A DNA stretch of 64,000 nucleotides from an uncultured Oscillospiraceae bacterium (GTDB taxonomy: Bacteria > Bacillota > Clostridia > Oscillospirales > Oscillospiraceae): contig CANQJZ010000001.1 in assembly GCA_947624385.1 (NCBI GenBank), positions 56,947 through 120,946 of the forward strand. Reading direction: 5' to 3'. The notes under the pieces were generated by a model. That model had not been told where the DNA came from. It did not search any database and worked only from the letters and a program-made list of their open reading frames with translations. Positions 16,474 through 25,796 of the stretch are shown here, in pieces. The position numbers and the translations under genes were made by a program. Position 1 is the stretch's first letter. Every line of letters begins with the position of its first letter.

Positions 16474-16702
16474 AAGCCCCCTTTGTGTAAAGGGGGCTTT
16501 ACCATGTAAACGGCCCCCCTGTGTAAGGGGGGCTGTCAGCGCCTTTTCGGGGCCCCCAAAAGGCACGCTTGCCTTTTGGGGAGAGGAGGAGCCGCTGGCT
16601 ATCTGGGATTTGCCGCTTGCGGCGAATCCCGGCCTAGCCATGCGTGCTCCGACGAGACTGGGGGGTTGTTACCAGTCTTTCAGTCTGGCAACAACCCCCA
16701 AG
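16474..16702. repeat. Nested hairpin repeats (A, and B in inverse orientation)
   Basis: CCCCCTTTGTGTAAAGGGGG, then a family A start, then an inverted family B core (GGATTTGCCGCTTGCGGCGAATCCCGGCCTAGCC) inserted inside it, and the A end GGGGGGTTGTTACCAG. A B unit inside an A unit suggests later insertion of B into A. Confidence 0.75.
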
Positions 16703-16705
16703 CGG

Positions 16706-18394
16706 TCATTTTATCCCCTTTTCAAATTCCTCCGCCAGCGCCAACGTATCCTCCACGCTGAACTCCGGCATAGGCGCGGCCAGGGTGAAGAGCAGCTCTT
16801 TATCCGTGTCGTACCATGTCAGATACGTCCCCCCGGCGTCCACCCGGCCGCCGTACACGTCCAGCACCACGTAGTACCCTTCATAGCCGCCCACGGTACA
16901 CGACTTCTCTTCCTGTCCGGCGGTCAGCGGCCAGGTGGTGGACGTGACCCGCCGGTTGGCAAACGCCGTGGCGTTTTGCAGCACGGTCCTGTCCGGGTCG
17001 GCCCAGTACCGCTCGTAGGTCAGGCTCGCCCATTTATCCGTGTCATAGCTCTCGCCGCTGTCCGGCCGGTAGTAGTTGAGGCTCACGCTGTCGTAATAGT
17101 CCGCCGGACCCGGCGTGGGCGCTGTCACGTCCAGGTTCTCCCTGTCCCGCGCCGTGTCCTCGACGGTGTTCACATAGGACGCGGTGAACTCCCACCCCGC
17201 CGGCAGCAGGCCGTCCAGGGAATAGTCCCCCAGATCGTCGTAAACGCCCTGTATCGGCTCGGCCACATCCCGGTAAGAGCTTGGGTTATCCCGCATGTTC
17301 TGCTCCATGCCCGCGGCCACGTTTTCCGCCACGGCGGGCGCGTTTATCTCGTCCAGGGCGGCAAAGTCTATGCTGTCCGCCACGGCCTCCAGCTCCGCCA
17401 GGGTCAGGCCCTCGCGCCGGCCATCGTAGAACCAGAATGTCATGTGGCAGTTTTCCATGTCCGCGAACAGGAACGACCCCACTTGCTCCAGCGCGATGTC
17501 CACCTCCGTACCGGAACTGGTGACGTACGTCTCAAAGTCCGCCAGAGCCGGGTCCCCGCCCAGGAGCATAAAGTCCGTGAGGGTGCCCCGGACCGCCCGG
17601 ATCACGTTGAAGCCCAGCGCCTCGCCGCCATCCGGCCGGACCATGCTCAGGCCGCTGGCCTCAAAGCTTCCGTCGTCGTAGACCTGGAAGGTGTGCCGTT
17701 CGTCGGCGTCCTCCGCCGTTGGATAGAAGCTGTCCAAAGCCAGGGCGTCCAAAAATTCCCCCTCCGTGTCATATAGCGCCAAGCGCTCCAGGAGCCGCAG
17801 GCCGTATTTTTCCGCGATCTCGTCCAGCTTGTCCGCCAGCACCCCGTACCCCACGCCATAGATCAGCCGGTGGGAGTCCGAGTAATCCAGCAGGTCCCGT
17901 GCGTCCAGGGGCACGTCGCTGAAGTAGAACTCCGCCCACTCCTTCTGGGCCTCGTATTCCCGATTCTTGCCCATGGAGCTGTAATAGGTCCCCTTCTCGC
18001 CGGACCACGCGGCGTACTGCGCCGCGCCGGTGGGAACAGGCTCGACGGGCTGGTCGGTGGTCTCGGTCCCGCTGCCGCCCACGGCGCTGTACTGGACGAT
18101 GGCGCTGCCGTCCTGAGCCGTCATCTGGCGGCCGCCCTCCAACACCCGGTCCTCCATGGTCCGCTGGTACACCGCGTAGGCCGTCACGCTCAAAAGCGTT
18201 GCGAACGCCGCCGCCAGCAGCACGGTCCGCAGCACGTGCCGGGACATTTTCTCCTGGACAGGGCCCCCCCGCAGGACATCTATCTTTGCCACCGTCATAC
18301 TCTTGATCTTCTCCGGGTCCGCATACCCCCGGTCGGGCATATCGTATTCCTCATCCCTGTACCGGGCCATCAGGTCACTGAATCGCACGATCAT
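16706..18394 (-). CDS. Membrane-anchored extracytoplasmic regulator, likely anti-sigma partner of the ECF factor
   Basis: 562 residues with AGGAGG upstream; its 5' end overlaps the sigma gene by 20 bases. The first ~50 residues are cytoplasmic (MIVRFSDLMARYRDEEYDMP), followed by one membrane segment (VLRTVLLAAAFATLLSVTAYAVY) and a large, acidic outer domain of about 480 residues rich in Tyr/Asp. A short N-terminal inside segment, one membrane pass and a large outside part directly after a sigma gene is the standard anti-sigma layout, but no zinc-binding HxxxCxxC motif is present, so it is not a ZAS-type factor. The signal it senses is unknown. Confidence 0.65.
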   Translation of the reverse strand: MIVRFSDLMARYRDEEYDMPDRGYADPEKIKSMTVAKIDVLRGGPVQEKMSRHVLRTVLLAAAFATLLSVTAYAVYQRTMEDRVLEGGRQMTAQDGSAIVQYSAVGGSGTETTDQPVEPVPTGAAQYAAWSGEKGTYYSSMGKNREYEAQKEWAEFYFSDVPLDARDLLDYSDSHRLIYGVGYGVLADKLDEIAEKYGLRLLERLALYDTEGEFLDALALDSFYPTAEDADERHTFQVYDDGSFEASGLSMVRPDGGEALGFNVIRAVRGTLTDFMLLGGDPALADFETYVTSSGTEVDIALEQVGSFLFADMENCHMTFWFYDGRREGLTLAELEAVADSIDFAALDEINAPAVAENVAAGMEQNMRDNPSSYRDVAEPIQGVYDDLGDYSLDGLLPAGWEFTASYVNTVEDTARDRENLDVTAPTPGPADYYDSVSLNYYRPDSGESYDTDKWASLTYERYWADPDRTVLQNATAFANRRVTSTTWPLTAGQEEKSCTVGGYEGYYVVLDVYGGRVDAGGTYLTWYDTDKELLFTLAAPMPEFSVEDTLALAEEFEKGIK

Positions 18395-18932
18395 CGCTCA
18401 TACCTCCTTCCGTCAACGCCTCCCGGAGCCTGTCACGGCCCCGCTTCAACCGCTGTCGCACCGCCGCCGGGCTCATGCGCAGCAGCCCCGCGATCTGCCG
18501 GGCCGTCTGGCAGTAGTAATAGTGCCGGACGAATATCTCCCTGTCCGGCTCGTCCATGGCCTGCACCGCGGCCCGCACGGCCTCGTCTCGCTCCCGGTCC
18601 GCCGCCAGCGCCTCCGGGTCCGCCCCCGGCAGGGCCAGCACGTCTTCCTCCAGCTCCAGGTCCGCCTGACTTTGCCGCAGCCGGTTGATGGCCCGTGTCC
18701 GGGCGATCTGGCCCAGATATCCCTTCACCCGGCCAACTTTGGCCCTGTCCCGGTTTTGCCACAGTGCCACGAACACGTCCGACGTGACTTCCTCCACGTC
18801 CTGGGCGGTCATGGTCCGGCCCAGAATATTCCATGCGATGGCGGCCACATAGGCCGTGTACCTGTCGATAAACCATTCCAGGCCCCCCGGTCTGTCCGCC
18901 CGGAGCATCGCCAGGGCATGCGCTTCCGTCAC
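18375..18932 (-). CDS. ECF RNA polymerase sigma factor (sigma-70 family)
   Basis: 185 residues from GTG at 18932, 8 bases after AAGGAGG; the longer ORF has no ribosome site. Sigma region 2 is WFIDRYTAYVAAIAWNILGRTMTAQDVEEVTSDVFVALWQNR and region 4 is REIFVRHYYYCQTARQIAGLLRMSPAAVRQRLKRGRDRLRE, a complete HTH for -35 recognition. There is no region 1 or 3, as in ECF factors. It is coupled to the membrane protein downstream, which probably holds it inactive. Confidence 0.92.
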   Translation of the reverse strand: MTEAHALAMLRADRPGGLEWFIDRYTAYVAAIAWNILGRTMTAQDVEEVTSDVFVALWQNRDRAKVGRVKGYLGQIARTRAINRLRQSQADLELEEDVLALPGADPEALAADRERDEAVRAAVQAMDEPDREIFVRHYYYCQTARQIAGLLRMSPAAVRQRLKRGRDRLREALTEGGMSDDRAIQ

Positions 18933-18992
18933 GGCGCTCACCTCCTTGCCCTCGTCACCTATTATAAACACAGCCCAGCAGAAAGTGTGACA

Positions 18993-19217
18993 TCGTCGCC
19001 GCTCGCTGGGCTAGGCCGGGATTCGCCGCAAGCGGCAAACCCCGGATAGCCCGCGGCGCCTCCTCTCCCCACGCGACAAGCGTGCCGCGTGGGGACCCCG
19101 GTAACAAAGTCGCCTCCCCTGTGTAAGGTGAGGCTTTTTTAATTGAATTTTCCATATAAAAAGGCCCCCTCTGACGAGGGGGCTGTCAGCGCCTCCGGCG
19201 CTGACTGGGGGAGAGAC
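18993..19217. repeat. Cluster of family B and A repeats upstream of the sigma gene
   Basis: Family B at 18993-19104 (GGGCTAGGCCGGGATTCGCC...), a truncated A at 19111-19137 (CCTCCCCTGTGTAAGGTGAGGCTTTTTT, which can also act as a terminator), and a CCCCCTCTGACGAGGGGG / CAGCGCCTCCGGCGCTG unit at 19161-19217. Nothing else is seen in 18973-19228. Confidence 0.8.
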
Positions 19218-19228
19218 AAATCAACCCC

Positions 19229-20539
19229 CTACGCAAACACGCCCAAAGCGGCGTTCAGGACAAACACGCCGGCCAGCAGATACAGCGCCGGGTCCACCAG
19301 CGCGGCCCGCTTCCGGCACACCATCACCACCACGTAGGACACCACGCCCAGCATGACGCCGGTGGTGATGGAAAACGTGAATGGCATGCCCACGATCATC
19401 AAAAAGCAGGGCAGAGAGATCTCCGTATGCTTCCATGTGATCTGGGTGATGCCGCTCATCATGAACATGCCCACCATGACCAGCGGCGCGGCCAGCGCAG
19501 CCCCGGACACCATTCCCACCAAGGGCGTAAACGGAAGCACGCACAGGAACAGCAGCCCGGTCACCACGGCGGACAGGCCCGTGCGAGCGCCCTCCCGGAT
19601 GCCGGTAGCGGATTCCGCCACCACGATCACGTTGGTGACCCCCAGCACCGCCCCGGCGCAGGTGGCGGCCCCGCAGCAGAGAAAGGCCCCCTTTTGTCCC
19701 ACCACGTCGCCGGTCGAATCCATCAGCTTTGTGTCGCCCGCCACGCCCTGCAGGGTGCCCACCACGTCAAAATGCTGTGACACCACCAGAGCGAGCAGCG
19801 CGGAGAAAAGCGGGATGGGCCCCAATGCCAGCAGGCCGGTGAAGTCCGGCTTAAACGTGCCCAGAGACAGCTTCGGCGCGGCCGTCAGGCTCTGAGGCAG
19901 CACCGTCACGCCCAGCGGGACGCCCAGCAATGTGGTCACCGCGACGCCTATCATGAGCGCGCCGGGGACTTTTTTCATCACCAGCACCGCCGTGATGAAT
20001 ATTCCCGCCAGCGCCAGCAGCGGCCCCGGCGCGGTCAGCGCTCCCATATCCACGATGTTGTTGTCCGCGGTGATAAGCCCCGCGTTGATGAGCCCGGACA
20101 GGGTGAGCAGCAGCCCCAGCCCGGCGGACAGGGCGAACTTGAACGGCATGGGCAGCGCGTCGTTCAGCCGCTGCCGCAGAGGGCTTGCCGCCAATACCAG
20201 AAACAGCGCGCCGGACAGCAGCACCAACGCCAGCCCCTGCTGCCAGGTACACCCATAGCGTTGGCAGATGGTATAAGTAAACATGGTGGGAAAGCCCAGC
20301 CCGGGCACCAGCGCGAAGGGCAGGTTGGACACCAGCCCAAATAAGATGCTGCCCAGCGCTGCGATGAGGCAGGTAGCCGTCATGACCTCCTGCACGTCCA
20401 TGCCCGCGCCGGCGAGCAGGTTCGGAATGACCAAGATCAAATATGCCGAGGCGCAGAACGTGGTACACCCGCCCAATATCTCTTTGCCCACGGTCGTGCC
20501 CCGCTGGGACAGATGGAAGAATCGGTCCAGTTTGTTCAT
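19229..20539 (-). CDS. NCS2 family purine permease (AzgA/PbuG-type), copy C
   Basis: 436 residues from MNKLDRFFHLSQRGTTVGKEILGG, with AAGGGGGT upstream. About 12-14 membrane segments. The family hallmarks are the N-terminal TTVGKEILGGCTTFCASAYLILV, the substrate-site segment VVSQHFDVVGTLQGVA and NVIVVAESATGIREGARTGL. Members of this branch take up adenine, guanine or hypoxanthine with protons. It is last of three related permeases in one leftward gene series, starting 14 bases after its neighbour. Note FDVVGT where copies A and B have FDTIGT/FDTLGA, which may change substrate preference. Confidence 0.88.
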   Translation of the reverse strand: MNKLDRFFHLSQRGTTVGKEILGGCTTFCASAYLILVIPNLLAGAGMDVQEVMTATCLIAALGSILFGLVSNLPFALVPGLGFPTMFTYTICQRYGCTWQQGLALVLLSGALFLVLAASPLRQRLNDALPMPFKFALSAGLGLLLTLSGLINAGLITADNNIVDMGALTAPGPLLALAGIFITAVLVMKKVPGALMIGVAVTTLLGVPLGVTVLPQSLTAAPKLSLGTFKPDFTGLLALGPIPLFSALLALVVSQHFDVVGTLQGVAGDTKLMDSTGDVVGQKGAFLCCGAATCAGAVLGVTNVIVVAESATGIREGARTGLSAVVTGLLFLCVLPFTPLVGMVSGAALAAPLVMVGMFMMSGITQITWKHTEISLPCFLMIVGMPFTFSITTGVMLGVVSYVVVMVCRKRAALVDPALYLLAGVFVLNAALGVFA

Positions 20540-20552
20540 CTCACACACCCCC

Positions 20553-21860
20553 TTAGATCGCCGAAAGCACGTACATGACCACGAACAATGCGGTCAAAAC
20601 GTACGTGACCGGGGGTATCTTCTTCCCCTTCCCGCTTACCAGGCTGATGGCAGTGTAGGCGATGAAGCCCACGCCGATACCGTCCGCCACGGAGTATGTA
20701 AAAGGAATCATTATCATGGTGAGGAAACAGGGCAGCGCGATCTCCACCTGATGCCAGTAAATATTGGTGGCGTTGTGTATCATCAGCATGCCGATGAGCA
20801 CCAGCGCCGGTGAGGTGGCCGCCCCCGGAATGACCCCCGCGATGGGGGCCAGCAGGATGGATGCCAGAAACAGCACGCCTGTGGCGGCGGTATAGAGCCC
20901 GGTCCTTGCCCCGTCCGCCACGCCGGTGGACCCTTCGATCGGCACGCCTATGGCCGGCGCGCCCAGCAGCGGCGCCACCGCGGTGGACAACGCCACCGCC
21001 GTCATGCCCCGGCTGTACCGGCCCAGCCCGCCCTTTTCGTCCAGCAGGTCACCGGCACCGGCGATGCAGATGAGCGCCCCCAGGGTGTCAAAGCACAGGC
21101 ACATGGTGAAGGTGACCACGGCCGTGACCAGCGGCATTACCCCCAGCGAGAGCACCCCGCCGAAGTCCGCCGACAGCAGCAGCGGCCGCAGGCTGGAAAG
21201 GTCCAGCTTCATGGACTGGGGCGCCTGTGTCACCCCCATCGGAAAGCCCACCAGCGTGGTCACCACGATGCCGATGAGGATGGCCCCTTTCACCTTCCAC
21301 GCCATCAGCACGCCGGTGAACAGCAGGCCCAGAATGGCCAAAAATGTGGCCGGGGTGCCGATATCCCCCAGCACCAGCGCGCCGTCCTGCGCCTGGACGA
21401 TGCCGGAGTTCAAAAGCCCGATAAGGGCGATGAACAGGCCCAGCCCCGCGCTGATGGCGTTTTTCATGCTGGGCGGGATGCAGGAGACCATCTGGTCCCG
21501 CAGGGGCGTCAGGCTGATGACCAGATACGCCACGCCGGACAGGCTCACCACCGCCAGCGCCTGGGCCCAGGTATATCCCATGGTCAGGCAGAGGGTATAG
21601 GTGAAAAACGCGTTGAGCCCCACCCCGGGGGACAGCATAAAGGGCAGGTTAAAGGCGGCGGCCAGAAAGCACGCCAGCGCGGAAGACAGGCATGTGGCCA
21701 GCAGCACGCCGGTATAGTCCATCCCGGTCATGCCCAGATAGCTTGGCGTGACGAACAGGATATACGCCACGGAGAAAAAGGACGTGAGCGCCCCGAGAAG
21801 CTCCCGCCGCACGGTGGTCCCGTGCGCTGTCAGGCCGAAAAGGCGGTCCAATGCTTTCAT
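20553..21860 (-). CDS. NCS2 family purine permease (AzgA/PbuG-type), copy B
   Basis: 435 residues starting MKALDRLFGLTAHGTTVRRELLGA; the ATG overlaps the HD-protein stop as ATGA. The ORF track extends it back through the HD gene in another frame, which is not real. The motifs are TMCLCFDTLGALICIAGAGDLLDEKG and VPIEGSTGVADGARTGL. Paralogous to copies A and C, roughly one-third to one-half alike by eye. The tight coupling to a phosphohydrolase suggests uptake and nucleotide handling are co-produced. Confidence 0.87.
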   Translation of the reverse strand: MKALDRLFGLTAHGTTVRRELLGALTSFFSVAYILFVTPSYLGMTGMDYTGVLLATCLSSALACFLAAAFNLPFMLSPGVGLNAFFTYTLCLTMGYTWAQALAVVSLSGVAYLVISLTPLRDQMVSCIPPSMKNAISAGLGLFIALIGLLNSGIVQAQDGALVLGDIGTPATFLAILGLLFTGVLMAWKVKGAILIGIVVTTLVGFPMGVTQAPQSMKLDLSSLRPLLLSADFGGVLSLGVMPLVTAVVTFTMCLCFDTLGALICIAGAGDLLDEKGGLGRYSRGMTAVALSTAVAPLLGAPAIGVPIEGSTGVADGARTGLYTAATGVLFLASILLAPIAGVIPGAATSPALVLIGMLMIHNATNIYWHQVEIALPCFLTMIMIPFTYSVADGIGVGFIAYTAISLVSGKGKKIPPVTYVLTALFVVMYVLSAI

Positions 21861-22732
21861 CGTCCCGCCTCCGTCTTCTCCATCCGCAGCACCACATCGG
21901 TCTGCGTGATGACAAAGGCCGAGCGCTCCGACGCCACCCGGCGGCACAGCAGCAGCTTTTCCCGCAGCTTGTCGGTCACGTCCCGGACGCCCTCGCGTAT
22001 CTCCGGGTCGTCCGACCAGGCGTGGACGATCGCCAGCTCCGGCGTCAGCTCCACCTGCCGGATGGCCATATGCTTGTGAAACTCCCGCCGGTCTCTGGCG
22101 CTGGGCATATGCTCCACGTCGTAGAGAAAGCTGATATTCCGGTCTGCGGATATATCCAGCTCGTCCGCCAGACAGATAAGCGCCGCCAGATAGGGAAGGC
22201 TCACGCTCTTTCCCGGCTCCACCTGGAACGCGGGCGGGTACTCCCGCTCGTCCAGCAGATCTGTCTTCCGATGCCCCCGGCATACCTGTATAACGGCCCT
22301 TGCGTATGCCGCGTTGGGGATATCCATCAGGTGCCAGTACTTCTCCAGATACAGGCCGGACAGCTCCTGGTGGTGGTCCCGTATGGCCCAGGCCCTGGCG
22401 TTATCATCCTCCGGCTCCGGGAACCCCAGCACCTGGCGAAATTCCTCAAAGTCCGCCACGGACACGCCCATGCCCACGTCGTGGAACAGCGCGCCCATCA
22501 GCAGCACATACAGGTCCTCCGCCGTGAGCTTGTCCATCTGCTCGCCGATGAGCTGGTTGCACAGCTCCAAAATGTCCAGGGTATGCAGCACCGTATGGTC
22601 CGTAAAATCGGGAAAATAGTTCTCATACCGGCTGAGCATCCGCTGGGACACCACCACGCAGTCCCGATACCGGCTGTGCAGTTCCGGCGCGCACCGGGCC
22701 AGCCGCCGCTCTATGCCATAGTCCAGTTCCAT
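21857..22732 (-). CDS. HD-domain metal-dependent phosphohydrolase
   Basis: 291 residues. The metal ligands are the H in FTDHTVLHTLDI, the HD in LLMGALFHDVGMGVS, two further H in RDHHQELSG, and the D in LICLADELDISADR. The C-terminal ~80 residues are a small alpha/beta unit (KHMAIRQVELTPELAIVHAW...ITQTDVVLRMEKTEAG). The family includes nucleotidases and HD-CE type proteins found next to GHKL ATPases. It sits between permease copies A and B, with 13-base and ATGA junctions. The substrate is unknown; a nucleotide or purine derivative is plausible from context. Confidence 0.82.
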   Translation of the reverse strand: MELDYGIERRLARCAPELHSRYRDCVVVSQRMLSRYENYFPDFTDHTVLHTLDILELCNQLIGEQMDKLTAEDLYVLLMGALFHDVGMGVSVADFEEFRQVLGFPEPEDDNARAWAIRDHHQELSGLYLEKYWHLMDIPNAAYARAVIQVCRGHRKTDLLDEREYPPAFQVEPGKSVSLPYLAALICLADELDISADRNISFLYDVEHMPSARDRREFHKHMAIRQVELTPELAIVHAWSDDPEIREGVRDVTDKLREKLLLCRRVASERSAFVITQTDVVLRMEKTEAGR

Positions 22733-22745
22733 TGCGACCCCCTTC

Positions 22746-24154
22746 TCAATGGGTCACAAAGAACATGACGGCAAACAGCGCCGCGATCACCCATGTTCCC
22801 GCTTTAACGTCTCTCGCCTTTCCTGTGAACACGCTGATGAACGTATGGGAGATGACGCCGAAGGCGATGCCGTAGGAGATATTATAAGTCAGGGGCATGA
22901 TGGCCAGGGTGAGAAACGCCGGCACCGCGTCCTCCGTCTTCAGCCAGTCGATGCTCCTGGCGCAGTTCATCATCATGATGCCCACGTAGACCAGCGCCGC
23001 CGCCGTGGCGCACCCGGGCACCAGCATGGCGATGGGGCTCAAAAACATGCTGACGAAAAACAGCGCCCCGGTCACCATGGCGGCCAGCCCCGTTTTACCG
23101 CCCTCCGCGATACCCGCGGACGCCTCCACATAGGAGCTCACCGTGGACGTGCCGCAGATCGCGCCGGCCGTGGTGGCGATGGCGTCGGCCAGCATCGCCC
23201 TGTCCATGTTGGGCACTTCCCCTTCTTCGGTCAGAAGGTTGCCCCTGGCGCACGCCCCGTACAGGGTGCCTATGGTGTCGAACATATCCACCAGGCAGAA
23301 CGCCAGCGCCGTTGTGGCGATCATGAGGGCCAGCTCCGTGGCGCTGTGGTCGGCAAGATACGCCGAAAAATCAAATCCCTCCGTAAATACCTTCCCGAAC
23401 GCGTATTTTCCGAAATCTCCGAACGCCGCGAACGGGTTGAAATTCATACCGTCCGTAAAGCCCTCATAAAACCCCGGGACCGTAAGCCCCAGCAGGTAAT
23501 AGAGCGCCGTTCCGCCCAGTATGCCCCAGAGCACCGCGCCCTTGACCCGTTTGCACGTCAGCACCGCTATCGCGATCAGCGCCGCCAACGTCACGAGCTG
23601 TGGAAAGATACCCCCCCCCACGTGACATTGCCGGACAGCAGATTGAACGACGCCAGGCTCACGAACGTGGACTCGTTCGCCACCACGATACCGGAATCCT
23701 TCAGTCCGATGAACGCGATGAACAGCCCCACGCCCGCGGGTATGGCCACCCGCACCGCCGTTGGGATCGCCTCGAATATCTTCTTCCGCAGACCCGTCAC
23801 GGTCAGCAATATGAACATCACCCCGTCCAGCAAAATAAGCACCAGCGCGTTGGCGTAGCTCAGCCCGAAGCCCAGGCACACCGTATAGACGAAAAACGCG
23901 TTGGAGCCCATGGCGGCCGCCTGGGCCAGCGGGATATTCGCCAGCAGCCCGATCAGCACCGTCCCGATACAGGCGGAGATGGCCGTGGCGATATAGATGG
24001 CGTTATAGGACACCCCCGGCAGCTCCGCGAACATGCCGGAGTTGACCATGAGGATATACGCCATGGTCATAAAGGTCGTGACCCCCGCCAGCACCTCCGT
24101 TTTCACGGTGGAGCCGGCCTCTTTTACGTGGAAGAATTTTTCCGGTGATACCAT
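22746..24154 (-). pseudogene. NCS2 purine permease copy A, split by a frameshift at a G9 tract
   Basis: Two overlapping frames together encode one complete permease of about 470 residues. The first, from ATG 24154 (MVSPEKFFHVKEAGSTVKTEVLAG), ends soon after NLLSGNVTWGG; the second resumes with IFPQLVTLAALIAIAVL and runs to FFVTH, including CLVDMFDTIGTLYGAC and SYVEASAGIAEGGKTGL. The switch lies in nine consecutive G (C9 at 23611-23619 on the plus strand); 7 or 10 G would restore the frame. The gene is 25 bases after the upstream transporter. Either a phase-variable on/off switch, a fixed mutation, or a homopolymer assembly error. Confidence 0.85.
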
Positions 24155-24179
24155 CGAGCTTTATACCTCCGCTCTTTTT

Positions 24180-25784
24180 TTATCGTTTTTTCTTTGTTGA
24201 CGCCGCGCTCCGCAGGGTATCCATGTCCAGCATATCCAGCGACCCGCCCAGGTCCGTCAGCGCCATTTGCAGGCAGAACAGGTCCGACGATGTGGCGATG
24301 AACTCCAATATCACGTTCAGCGCCGTCATCACGGCCACCGCCTCCATGGGTATGCCCAGCTGGGTAAACAGCAGCGTGTAGCACGTCAGCGCCGACCCCG
24401 GCACCGGCGGGCACGCGATAGCCAGCATCACGCAGATGAACAGCGCCGTCAACAGCCACGCCGGCGTGATAGCCACGCCGTAGATCTCCGCCATGCTCAT
24501 GCTGGCGACCAGAAACAGCACCACCGCGCCGGGCATGTATATGACCTGTCCCAGAGGGATGCCGAAGCGGGTGAGCTTTTCGTGTATGCCCAGCTGCTTT
24601 TCGCAGCACTCCTGGTTGGTGGGAAAGGCCGCCACGGAGGACGCGGTGCTCAGGCCGATGAGAAAGGTGGGCATGGTCTTTTTCAGCACCGTCACGGGCC
24701 CGACCTTCCACCGGACACACACCAGCGCTAAGCTGCACGCCATCATCACCGCCGTGCCCAGAACTATGACGGGGATGAGCTTATAGGACTGGGCCAGCAG
24801 CCGGAACCCGTCCCCCAGAAACATCTTGAAGACGCTGCCGAACACGAACACGGGGACCAGCGAGCTTATCGCCTCCATGATGAGCTGGACCACGTAGTTG
24901 GACTGCTCCACGAACGTGGCCGCCACCGAGACCTTTTCCCCCAACAGCAGCAGCGCTATCCCGATGAGCACCGCCACGAAGATGATCTGCAGGGGATTGC
25001 CCTCCGTGAAGGGCGTGAAGAAGTTGGCCGGCACGATATCCAGCACCATGTCCATCAGTTCCGACGGGTCGAATGTCTGGCCGCCTCCCGCGGCCATGGG
25101 GAAGAACGGCACCACAGCCGCTCCCGCAATGACCCCCAACACGACGGTGAACAAAATGAGCTTGGTGATCATCCGCTTGCCGATTCGGCCGAAGGAGGCC
25201 ACGTCCCCCATGCAGCAGATGCCCCATGTCACCGACAGGAATATCATGGGTCCGGATATGGCGGTGAGCAGGCCCATGAACGTGTTGAAAACAGGCGTCA
25301 CCAGCTTGTCCGTCAGCACCAGCCGCACCGCCTCCGGCAAAAGCCTGCACAGATAGCCCAGCACCGCCGCCAGCACCAGGGCGATGGCCAAAGAGACCAT
25401 GAGGGACCTTTTTTTCCGCTTTGGGGTGAACAGGACCCGGTTCGTACCGTCCTTATAATGCCACAGCGGCGCCAGGCCCATCTGGGCCATCATGCCCGTC
25501 AGTGCCCCGCTGTCCGGCCCGTCCTGCTCCGCCAGCGGGTCCAGGGACGGCCCTGTCAGGCTGAGCTCCACCCGCGGGGCGCGAAACCGCCACCGGCAGC
25601 GCAGAGTAAACTCCCCCGCCGTTCCCTCGTCCCGGTAGCGCAGCAGCGCTTCCTCCAGGGCCAGCCGGACCCGCAGGGCGTCCTTTCGTTCCACCTTGGC
25701 GGCCGTGAGAAATTCGTAGGCCGCCTCCCCGGCCTCATCGATGCCGGGGCCGGTCAGGTCATATCTTACCTCTGTGTTATCCAT
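24180..25784 (-). CDS. DAACS-type transporter with N-terminal RsbW-like domain, copy 1
   Basis: 534 residues. Residues 1-~118 resemble the GHKL/HATPase_c_2 fold of anti-sigma kinases: the ALRVRLALEEALLRYRDEG helix corresponds to the N-box, and WHYKDGTNRVLFTPKRKK matches the final strand; but the N-box Asn and the glycine boxes are absent, so ATP binding is doubtful. From ~125 to 500 is a DAACS (SDF) membrane domain with the serine-rich SLTASSVAAF-like loop (STASSVAAFPTNQ). The usual NMDGT motif reads YMPGA, and the TM8 substrate arginine and aspartates are replaced (NVILEFIATSSDLFCLQ). It may be a sensor or a transporter of a non-acidic substrate. 12 bases after the ABC fusion gene. Confidence 0.75.
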   Translation of the reverse strand: MDNTEVRYDLTGPGIDEAGEAAYEFLTAAKVERKDALRVRLALEEALLRYRDEGTAGEFTLRCRWRFRAPRVELSLTGPSLDPLAEQDGPDSGALTGMMAQMGLAPLWHYKDGTNRVLFTPKRKKRSLMVSLAIALVLAAVLGYLCRLLPEAVRLVLTDKLVTPVFNTFMGLLTAISGPMIFLSVTWGICCMGDVASFGRIGKRMITKLILFTVVLGVIAGAAVVPFFPMAAGGGQTFDPSELMDMVLDIVPANFFTPFTEGNPLQIIFVAVLIGIALLLLGEKVSVAATFVEQSNYVVQLIMEAISSLVPVFVFGSVFKMFLGDGFRLLAQSYKLIPVIVLGTAVMMACSLALVCVRWKVGPVTVLKKTMPTFLIGLSTASSVAAFPTNQECCEKQLGIHEKLTRFGIPLGQVIYMPGAVVLFLVASMSMAEIYGVAITPAWLLTALFICVMLAIACPPVPGSALTCYTLLFTQLGIPMEAVAVMTALNVILEFIATSSDLFCLQMALTDLGGSLDMLDMDTLRSAASTKKKR

Positions 25785-25796
25785 GGGAAGTCCTCG

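Noticed and set aside
18375-18394. Idea that the ECF sigma factor is the target of the STAS protein
   Set aside because: ECF factors are controlled by membrane anti-sigma proteins, one of which is coupled to it; RsbW-type kinases act on sigma-B/F/G-type factors, none of which is in the window.
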